Of a stretch of DNA of 64,000 bases, positions 46,902 through 53,260 are shown in pieces. How positions within the stretch are numbered: the first letter of the stretch is position 1; every line of letters starts with the position of its first letter. Origin of the DNA: Crocinitomicaceae bacterium (GTDB lineage: Bacteria; Bacteroidota; Bacteroidia; Flavobacteriales_D; Crocinitomicaceae); NCBI GenBank assembly GCA_014762645.1, contig JABURP010000087.1, positions 1-64,000 on the forward strand. Direction: 5' to 3'. Position numbers and translations under genes: made by a program. The notes beneath the pieces are model-generated. The model worked only from the letters and a program-made list of their open reading frames with translations. It did no database searches and had not been told where the DNA came from.

Positions 46902-46966
46902 TGAATTCACCTGATTACATGAGTGATTTTACCTAATTATATGAGAATAAACATTCAATTAGGTGA
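46902..46966. promoter_or_regulatory. Operator-like cluster: two 22-bp tandem repeats plus inverted copy
   Basis: Unit 1 (46902-46923) and unit 2 (46924-46945) are adjacent direct repeats matching at 18 of 22 positions, with core ACCTRATTA followed by ATGAG. An inverted third copy of the core (46952-46966, TCACCTAATTGAATG on the minus strand) overlaps the end of the response-regulator gene. The cluster is just upstream of the -7 element of the stand-alone LuxR gene. A 22-bp period is about two helical turns, as expected for cooperative binding. Confidence 0.6.
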
Positions 46967-47648
46967 CAATGCCATTTCGCAGGGCGTAGGCAACTAATTC
47001 AATGGAGTTCTTCACCTGCAATTTTTGAATAAGATGCTGTCGGTGATTACCAACTGTACGTGTAGATATGTTAAGCTGTGCTGATATTTCTTTATCCGTA
47101 TAACCGGCGGTGATTCGCTTTAATACTTCATATTCGCGTTTGGTGATATCCACATCCAGGTTCTTACTTTGCGTGCTGAGGAAAGTAGTATAGGTGTGAT
47201 TCGTTTCATCAGTAGCCTGTCCGGATATCAGCAACTGAGATACTTCGTTGCAGTAGTATTGCTTATAGTCGTAAACGGTTTTAATCGCTTTTGTCAATTC
47301 TTCTATGCCTGCGGATTTCAACAGATAACCCAATGCCCCCGCTTTCAGAATTTCTTTGATAATAAATTCTTCTTTATGCATAGTCAGTGCAAGAATTCGT
47401 GGATTACCAAGTTTTGCCTTTAGGGTTTTGGTTACTTCTATACAGTCTTTTAGTGGTAGGTTAACATCCAGTAGAATGATATCATAATCGTCAGATGTTG
47501 CCTTGAATATAGCCTCTACTCCATCAGAAGCTTCATCAATATCTGCTTCAAACGAATTTTGCTTGGAGAGCATTAACTTGATCCCGTTCCTAACAATAAT
47601 GTGATCGTCCGCGAAAAGTATCTTAATCTTTTTCATTTGTGTATACAA
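46959..47648 (-). CDS. Response regulator, NarL/FixJ type
   Basis: A 229-residue two-domain regulator. Receiver domain (about 6-125): acidic pair in FADDHIIVRNG, phospho-Asp in YDIILLDVNLPLKD, Thr in ALTMHKEE, Lys in GYLLKSAGIEE. LuxR DNA-binding domain (about 163-225): ITKREYEVLKRITAGYTDKEISAQLNISTRTVGNHRQHLIQKLQVKN. It overlaps the cognate kinase gene by 26 bp and is the last gene of the oxoamine-synthase operon. Confidence 0.93.
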   Translation of the reverse strand: MYTQMKKIKILFADDHIIVRNGIKLMLSKQNSFEADIDEASDGVEAIFKATSDDYDIILLDVNLPLKDCIEVTKTLKAKLGNPRILALTMHKEEFIIKEILKAGALGYLLKSAGIEELTKAIKTVYDYKQYYCNEVSQLLISGQATDETNHTYTTFLSTQSKNLDVDITKREYEVLKRITAGYTDKEISAQLNISTRTVGNHRQHLIQKLQVKNSIELVAYALRNGIVT

Positions 47649-48762
47649 AACGTAAATGGGTGCCTTTTCCAGGCGACGAGTAATAATTAAATTTTGATTT
47701 TATTGCATTTAAACGTGACTTTATATTATCAATCCCGTTGCCGGCAGAAATCTTTGATAAATTAAATCCTTTACCATTGTCTGAGAGACTGAATAATATC
47801 TGATGATTGTCTTTTTTTATCTTCAGGTTAATTTTAGTCGCATTGGCGTGTTTAAGGCTATTATTTATAAATTCCTGAAATACCCTAAAAATAATTTTCT
47901 CGTCGTCTTTTGGAATGTAAAGTTCTTCATTTTCAAAGTCATAAACAATTTCTTGTAATGGTTTTAACCGTTTACAAAGTTCTTCTAGCGCAAACAAGAG
48001 GTTAACATTTTCCAACGATTTGGGCAAAAGGTCATAGGACAAATCCCGGATGTTTTGCAGAGCCTGATCAAGGACGTCTTTACATTCATTGAATATTTCC
48101 GTGTGCTCTTTGGATTCATCCATATAATCCAGCGTGTCAATGTACATCTTCACCGCATTTAATTCTTGCCCCAAAGAATCATGAAGGTCATAGGCCAGTT
48201 GATGTCTGACTTTTTCTTCTGCGGTGACAATAGCACGTAAGGTTCGGTTTTCTTGTTTAATTTTTTCCGTAATATCTTTAGCAATAAAGAGATATCCTCC
48301 CTGGTAACCGTCTGTGTAAATCTGAGATATGGTGCAACTGGCAGGAAAAGTAGATGCTTGATTTACAGAAATATCTGAATCAAAAGTTATGGAACCGGGT
48401 TGGTTATCAGATTGATTTAAGTCCTTATCAGGAATAGATTTTACAAAAGCCAGCAATTGCATGCCTTTGAGTGCTTCTTTATGAACACCCAATTTTTCAC
48501 TGGCCATGTCGTTGGTATCGGTAATAACAAGATTGCTATCCGTTACTATTAATATGTCGGAAATTGCATCAAATAGGCTTTCAAAGTAATCCCGCGAAAT
48601 GGTAGTTTGCTCAAGTTCTTCCCCTAACATATTAATACCCGAAACAATAATGTCCCGGGCATCAAGATTTTCGGATTGTGTAAGCCTCCGAGAGAAATCC
48701 CGATTCGCAAAGGCTATGATTACCTCCTGTATCTCTTCTATATCAACAACTTCTGCCTTCAT
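47623..48762 (-). CDS. PAS-containing sensor histidine kinase, NarX/HisKA_3 type
   Basis: A 379-residue soluble kinase. An N-terminal stretch (FANRDFSRRL ... INMLGEELEQTTISRDYFESLFD) has a HAMP-like feel, followed by PAS (about 65-170). The HisKA_3 box is RHQLAYDLHDSLGQELNAVKMYI, with the phospho-His in DLHD. HATPase: VFQEFINNSLKHANATKI, DNGKGFN and GNGIDNIKSRL. No transmembrane helix is visible, so the signal is sensed inside the cell or through the STAS-like partner. It overlaps the STAS gene by 4 bp and its regulator by 26 bp. Confidence 0.92.
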   Translation of the reverse strand: MKAEVVDIEEIQEVIIAFANRDFSRRLTQSENLDARDIIVSGINMLGEELEQTTISRDYFESLFDAISDILIVTDSNLVITDTNDMASEKLGVHKEALKGMQLLAFVKSIPDKDLNQSDNQPGSITFDSDISVNQASTFPASCTISQIYTDGYQGGYLFIAKDITEKIKQENRTLRAIVTAEEKVRHQLAYDLHDSLGQELNAVKMYIDTLDYMDESKEHTEIFNECKDVLDQALQNIRDLSYDLLPKSLENVNLLFALEELCKRLKPLQEIVYDFENEELYIPKDDEKIIFRVFQEFINNSLKHANATKINLKIKKDNHQILFSLSDNGKGFNLSKISAGNGIDNIKSRLNAIKSKFNYYSSPGKGTHLRFVYTNEKD

Positions 48763-49130
48763 TTATATTGTGATAGCCATTCGATCGCCTTTTCACGATT
48801 ATTAAATGCTCTAACAATAGTATATTGTTCCTTAAGATTAACACGAATAAGAAAATTTGCCATGAAAGAAGTTAGCATTGAGTCAGTGAAAATAGCAGCC
48901 GCTGAAATATATTCCGCGCCTTCCTTTGAACCAAAGTAATTCCTAGCTTCTTTCGTCATTTTATTGACACCTCGTGCATCAACAAATATTGGGCGATTTT
49001 TATATTCACTAATAACTTTTCTTGTTTCTACAACTTCTTTTGCAACTTCAAGATCTATTATTATACCTTCTTTATACTTTCCAAATACAATTCCGTTTTC
49101 AATATAAAAATCTGCAGGTGAGTCATCCAT
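48759..49130 (-). CDS. STAS-like protein, paralogue 3, in the oxoamine-synthase operon
   Basis: A 123-residue protein: FYIENGIVFGKYKEGIIIDLEVAKEVVETRKVISEYKNRPIFVDARGVNKMTKEARNYF (split here for description: a strand pair, a helix, then a PIFVDARG strand), ending AFNNREKAIEWLSQYK. It shares the family layout of the proteins at 5642 and 44455. It overlaps the upstream synthase by 8 bp and the kinase by 4 bp. Its place between enzyme and kinase suggests a signal-transfer or switch role, which is inference. Confidence 0.7.
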   Translation of the reverse strand: MDDSPADFYIENGIVFGKYKEGIIIDLEVAKEVVETRKVISEYKNRPIFVDARGVNKMTKEARNYFGSKEGAEYISAAAIFTDSMLTSFMANFLIRVNLKEQYTIVRAFNNREKAIEWLSQYK

Positions 49131-51543
49131 TAAACGTCATTTTAACACTGATATTGCTGAGCAATTCCATGTTATACTGGTCTTTTACACTAACAAAAGC
49201 CTTTTTGGAAATTTGCTCTGCTCCAAATTTACGTTTTTCTAAATCAGCAGACAAGCCCATGCAAATCTCATTTTTATTTAGTTCGATTGCCCTGGAAACA
49301 GCCTGAAATAAAATTTGTTTATAGAGTTTAAATTTTTGATTATAGTCGTAATTCAGACCTAATAATACCGGATAATACCTGTTTTTTGATTTATAGCAAC
49401 AGCCTATCCCTACCAATTTATTATCTATATACAAACAAATGTATTCCCATTGATTGCTTTCAGACATCAACTTCATTATTTTTTCAGGATAAGGATAGAG
49501 ATTAATACCAAAATTTACATTGGAAACATTTCTATAAAGCTCGTAACCATCTTGAATCTCATTAAACGAAAGCTCTGATTTAAACTTAACTTCAATATCA
49601 GGTAGATAGGTGAACACATCATCACGGATATGCTTTCTCTTCTTTCCGCTTAGATTATCATAATACCGTTCAATCGAACAAGGCAACGATTTAACAATAT
49701 TTGTATTGGGCATATCAATACTAAAAAATCCTAACTCATGGAAAACATGATTTATGTCTTCATCATCTAAGGCGAAATCTCTAAGAATAATACTATTACA
49801 CTGTTCTTTGTCCTCAATATTATAAACTGTTTCGATCATAAGACCAATGGCATTTTTCCAATGTATATTTTGCCTTTGAATGAATAAATGATCTCCTTCA
49901 GTGAACAAGCTCCCCATAGATAGAGTTTTGCTGCTCAGGTAATACTTGTTATTTTTTCTTTCATCTTCAACAATCTTTGAGATATCCGACTGAGCCAACA
50001 AATCATCCTTAAACAAACCTGAAGTGAAGAATGTTGCCAGGATTAGTTCATTTCCTTCTGTTACAAGTATGTAATGGAATTTCCAGTTTTCTTCCGGGAG
50101 ATCATTCCCTGAAAATGCGCGCTCCATAAGTTCCAGCGCTTCCCAATCAAAGTTTCCTTTATCTGCAAAAGCTGAATCCCAGAGTTTCTTGTCAATATCT
50201 TTAATCGTTTCAAAAGTTTGAACCGTTAAATCTGATTCTGTTTCTTTTAGAATAGGCTCTTTAACTTTCTCTTCTTCAATTAAAGGCAATCGGAAAGCCT
50301 TTCGTACATCATTGAGCGTTTTCCCCTCTTCTTCCAGTGCTTTTGGATGATGATATATAATTGCTTCACAAAAAGATCGGATCTGTTCTTCTGTGTTGTG
50401 ATTGGTAATGGTAAATCTCAATCCGGTATTTTTCACCGGAACTGCAGGAAACATACCAATATTCATATAATAGCCTTCGTCAATAAGGCGTTTATTAAAG
50501 TTATACCCAACATTAGGTTGACCTGTTCCAATAAAATAAATTGGTGTTTCCGGGTTGGATAACACTGGTATATCTGTTTGAGAAAGAATTGAGTTTGCAA
50601 GACTCAATTTATTCTTTAATTCGTTTTGTATCTCATAAATCTCATCAGATAGATGAAGTTTAGCAGCACCTATTGCCGCCCCTAGCATTGGTGGTGGCAT
50701 TGGATGAGAATAAGCTAGTGGTCCACCGTGTAATATTAGTTTATCATACCATGATTTCTCTGGAAATACAGCAATTCCTCCCATTGTTCCAAAACCTTTG
50801 GCAAGCGTTGAAATATACATGGTCTTCTCATTCTTCAAACAATCTTCATAGATCCTTCCGCAACCATTCTTCCCATACCAACTCATTCCATGTGCATCAT
50901 CCACATAAAGGTGCAGCTTGTCGTATTTTGCCATCAGTGCATTTATATCTTCTATTGGGGCCGTATCACCGTACATGGAATAAACGCCGTCAATCACATA
51001 CCAGATTTTGTCATGTTTATCGTATAGAGACTTTACTTTGTGTTCAAGCATTTCCAGGTTGCTGTGCCTGATCATTTCAATAGGAACACCTTTTGCAGCC
51101 ATTTGCTGTGCAATTGTCTGCATACTAATATGTGCTTGTTGGTCTAAAATGATGGCGTCATTATGCCCCACAATTATCGGTATTACGCTCATGTGAGCCA
51201 TTGTAGTAGAAGTAAATGCTATAACGCTCTTCCCTAAAAAGATTTCAGACAAGTATTCTTCCAGTTTGTAATTCTCTTTTGAAACGAGATAAGTTCTTGA
51301 CACTGAAAATTGTGTGCCGTAACGTCTGGTGTAATCAAGTGATTCCTGAATGACTTTAGGATGTGTTTCCAACCCCATATATCCACACGTACCGAAATTC
51401 ACATGTTCTTTATCATTTATTAGAACTGTATCCCCCTTCCATTCAGACCCCTCATATTCTAACTGTAATACTCCTCTTTTTTTAGCTTCACTTAATATGT
51501 CATTAATTGTGTCTACAAAATTGTGATGATTGATTTTTGCCAT
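49123..51543 (-). CDS. Alpha-oxoamine synthase fused to a GNAT-like acyltransferase domain
   Basis: An 806-residue fusion. Residues about 1-410 form a fold-type I PLP enzyme of the alpha-oxoamine synthase group (BioF, KBL, serine palmitoyltransferase, CqsA). Visible are NFGTCGYMGLETHPKV, DQQAHISMQ (ring-stacking His), YVDDAHGMSWYGKNGCG (Asp near 214) and STLAKGFGTMGG (PLP Lys near 249). These enzymes condense an acyl-CoA with an amino acid. Residues about 430-806 are a divergent GNAT/FemAB-like region (KRKHIRDDV ... NKLVGIGCCY ... YPVLLGLNYDYNQKFKLYKQILFQAVSRAIE). First gene of a four-gene overlapping operon with STAS, kinase and regulator. Confidence 0.88.
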   Translation of the reverse strand: MAKINHHNFVDTINDILSEAKKRGVLQLEYEGSEWKGDTVLINDKEHVNFGTCGYMGLETHPKVIQESLDYTRRYGTQFSVSRTYLVSKENYKLEEYLSEIFLGKSVIAFTSTTMAHMSVIPIIVGHNDAIILDQQAHISMQTIAQQMAAKGVPIEMIRHSNLEMLEHKVKSLYDKHDKIWYVIDGVYSMYGDTAPIEDINALMAKYDKLHLYVDDAHGMSWYGKNGCGRIYEDCLKNEKTMYISTLAKGFGTMGGIAVFPEKSWYDKLILHGGPLAYSHPMPPPMLGAAIGAAKLHLSDEIYEIQNELKNKLSLANSILSQTDIPVLSNPETPIYFIGTGQPNVGYNFNKRLIDEGYYMNIGMFPAVPVKNTGLRFTITNHNTEEQIRSFCEAIIYHHPKALEEEGKTLNDVRKAFRLPLIEEEKVKEPILKETESDLTVQTFETIKDIDKKLWDSAFADKGNFDWEALELMERAFSGNDLPEENWKFHYILVTEGNELILATFFTSGLFKDDLLAQSDISKIVEDERKNNKYYLSSKTLSMGSLFTEGDHLFIQRQNIHWKNAIGLMIETVYNIEDKEQCNSIILRDFALDDEDINHVFHELGFFSIDMPNTNIVKSLPCSIERYYDNLSGKKRKHIRDDVFTYLPDIEVKFKSELSFNEIQDGYELYRNVSNVNFGINLYPYPEKIMKLMSESNQWEYICLYIDNKLVGIGCCYKSKNRYYPVLLGLNYDYNQKFKLYKQILFQAVSRAIELNKNEICMGLSADLEKRKFGAEQISKKAFVSVKDQYNMELLSNISVKMTFNG

Positions 51544-51586
51544 GTCTATTGGTTAATTGTTGTTTAGTCTAGTTAATACAAATTCT

Positions 51587-51606
51587 CGCTCAAACGTTTT
51601 TGAACG
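51587..51606. promoter_or_regulatory. Dyad CGCTCAAA-N4-TTTGAACG upstream of the oxoamine synthase
   Basis: An 8-bp inverted repeat with one mismatch and a 4-bp centre, 44 bp upstream of the synthase start, next to a weak -7-like AGAATTTG on the minus strand (51579-51586). Spacing and size suit a dimeric regulator such as the operon's own NarL-type protein. Confidence 0.45.
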
Positions 51607-51690
51607 AGGTAATACGTAATCCTTTTAATTTTCGTTTTTGGGTTAGATTTTAAGTCTTAACGTGAGGAGTCAATAAAAGGGAAGTTAGAC

Positions 51691-52074
51691 TTATGTTTTT
51701 ATTATCAATTCAATAGCACATTCAAGTAACTGCTTTACCAAAAGATCGTTATCAATTGGTTTTGTAAGAATTGCATAATGCGGTATATCGTTTAGTTTTT
51801 CGGCTGCAATTTTTTCTGAAGTATTTGACACAAATATTATTCTCGTGCTATTTCCAGCTAGTGCTTTTGCAACATCAAAACCATCTTTTTCACCCTTTAA
51901 TTGACTGTCCAACAACAGCACATCTGGATGACGATCATAAGTGAGTTTTATTGCTTCATCAAAATTTCCACCTGTTCCAACAACTTCAAACCCTAACCTT
52001 TTCACTATACTGGTTAGTGAAAGGCGTGTAATAAATTCATTTTCAATTATTCCTACTCTCATAGATAGATTCAA
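51691..52074 (-). CDS. Single-domain response regulator (receiver only)
   Basis: A 127-residue CheY-like receiver. Phospho-Asp in DVLLLDSQLKGEKDG, Ser in IIFVSNTSEK, Lys in YAILTKPIDND. The acidic pair is IENEF, with one Asn. Met5 (MRVGIIENE, 52062) may be the true start. No output domain is present, so it may relay or absorb phosphoryl groups from nearby kinases. A terminator at 52093-52125 lies upstream, separating it from the membrane-protein gene, and the oxoamine operon follows. Confidence 0.88.
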   Translation of the reverse strand: MNLSMRVGIIENEFITRLSLTSIVKRLGFEVVGTGGNFDEAIKLTYDRHPDVLLLDSQLKGEKDGFDVAKALAGNSTRIIFVSNTSEKIAAEKLNDIPHYAILTKPIDNDLLVKQLLECAIELIIKT

Positions 52075-52092
52075 AATGCCAATGGATAATCC

Positions 52093-52125
52093 AAAAAAAG
52101 CACCTACCTCATTGGGTAAGTGCTT
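52093..52125 (-). terminator. Terminator between the 52251 gene and the receiver gene
   Basis: AAGCAC (52098-52103) pairs with GTGCTT (52120-52125), extended inside by TACC/GGTA, and is followed on the minus strand by TTTTTTT. It is very close to the receiver start, so it could also act as an attenuator. Confidence 0.65.
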
Positions 52126-52160
52126 CGCAAGGTATAGACTCCATTAGGATTCTACAATGC

Positions 52161-52202
52161 GTGAATCAACTCATTTTAGCCCCTGTGTGTGAGTTAATTC
52201 AC
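52161..52202. repeat. 13-bp inverted repeat downstream of the 52251 gene
   Basis: GTGAATCAACTCA (52161-52173) and TGAGTTAATTCAC (52190-52202) are reverse complements at 12 of 13 positions, with a 16-nt spacer. It lacks its own T-run. It may be the operator of the receiver gene or an mRNA 3' structure. Confidence 0.5.
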
Positions 52203-52250
52203 TTATATAATACTACAGGTGATGGGTTTACAGGGCTCATTATCAATCTA

Positions 52251-52955
52251 CTAGTAGGCCCAATATTTTGGGTGTTCCCAGTTCTTTTTCAATTTGTATT
52301 TCAATCCAACGCTTAGCGCTTCAAAAGACCATAATGAACCTTCAAAATTAGCCCATAACTGATCTGTTAGTCTGAAGTTTAATCCTATTGGTGTGAACCC
52401 TGTATACATTTTAAAATTACCTGGTAGCAACCTTCTCATCTGATCGTTTTGAATCATGTCAAAGTTCATGTCATTATAAACCAGCCCTACGTTTAATTGC
52501 ATGTATCCCTCAATATTTTTTCTTCTAAAGAAATTGAGTTTAGGCTTAATAAATACAAATGCTTGTTGGTTTTGAAGGTTGGCGCCATTCAGTTTAATAT
52601 TATTTCTTGTATAACCAATGGTGTATGCCAGGCTCATTATCTCATCCAGGTAAATTTCGTGACTGAAGGACAGGCTCGGCCTGACCCGGGGAAAGATAAA
52701 TGATTCTGTTTCTGGGTTTCGGTGATCTCTAAGAACTTGCTCAACATAGAAGTTTTCAGTTGAAATTCCAGATGAAAATTTGATAACATGTTTGTAGTTA
52801 TAAACATTTGCTCTGTGTGCAATTTCAACTTGTTCTGCAGCATAAGCTGAATCTACGTTAATATACTCTGATGCTTCTACCGGTTTTTGTCCAAATGAAA
52901 CTTTTACAGTTAATCCGAAAAGTAAAATTAGTGCTAGTGTCAATGTTGTCTTCAT
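52251..52955 (-). CDS. Outer-membrane beta-barrel-like protein, LytTR regulon
   Basis: A 234-residue exported protein (signal KTTLTLALILLFGLTVKVSFG). The mature part alternates hydrophobic and polar residues in amphipathic strands (IEGYMQLNVGLVYNDMNFDM, PIGLNFRLTDQLWANFEGSL, EALSVGLKYKLKKNW), typical of a small porin-like barrel. No family recognised. Its promoter carries two LytTR-like half-sites at 53022-53030 and 53043-53051 (see that entry). Confidence 0.7.
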   Translation of the reverse strand: MKTTLTLALILLFGLTVKVSFGQKPVEASEYINVDSAYAAEQVEIAHRANVYNYKHVIKFSSGISTENFYVEQVLRDHRNPETESFIFPRVRPSLSFSHEIYLDEIMSLAYTIGYTRNNIKLNGANLQNQQAFVFIKPKLNFFRRKNIEGYMQLNVGLVYNDMNFDMIQNDQMRRLLPGNFKMYTGFTPIGLNFRLTDQLWANFEGSLWSFEALSVGLKYKLKKNWEHPKYWAY

Positions 52956-52980
52956 GATAATTTCGTTTTTTAATTTAGTA

Positions 52981-53051
52981 CTAAGCTACGGCTCAAATAC
53001 CGCCTATTTTAGTGGCGGTTTCCCAACGTTCAGGTTGAATATCCCAACGGG
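52981..53051 (-). promoter_or_regulatory. LytTR-type promoter A (drives 52251 gene)
   Basis: Read on the minus strand, half-sites CCCGTTGGG (53043-53051) and AACGTTGGG (53022-53030) are direct repeats 21 bp apart. Both follow the LytTR consensus [TA][AC][CA]GTTN[AG][TG] with at most one deviation. The proximal one is separated by exactly 33 bp from TAGCTTAG (52981-52988), a one-mismatch -7 element. No -33 TTTG is present, as expected for an activator-dependent promoter. Confidence 0.7.
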
Positions 53052-53170
53052 TTAATCCCCCGTATATCAAGTGAATGGAGGTGTTGTCTTGATGAATAAT
53101 CAGGGTAGTCGAAATGAGTTTTTAGATTACTTACTGGCAGGTGCTGGGAGTATATATTGTATACATATAA

Positions 53171-53204
53171 AAAGAAGAAGCCGGGTTAAACTCAACCCGG
53201 CTTC
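53171..53204 (-). terminator. Terminator of the T9SS type A cargo gene
   Basis: A perfect 11-bp stem GAAGCCGGGTT/AACCCGGCTTC (53177-53187 with 53194-53204) with a 6-nt loop, followed by TTCTTTTT on the minus strand. Confidence 0.85.
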
Positions 53205-53260
53205 ATTCATGAACACTGACACAACTAACTATTCATTTTAAGACAATAGTGTTCTAACTT

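Larger units (their letters stand above)
52956..53260. other. Intergenic region with a LytTR promoter and a terminator
   Basis: A 305-bp gap. It carries the promoter and LytTR half-sites of the 52251 gene (52981-53051), a short hairpin ACCGCC/GGCGGT (53000-53020 region) between -7 box and half-sites, and the terminator of the 53261 gene (53171-53204). About 110 bp between them shows no structure. Confidence 0.6.
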
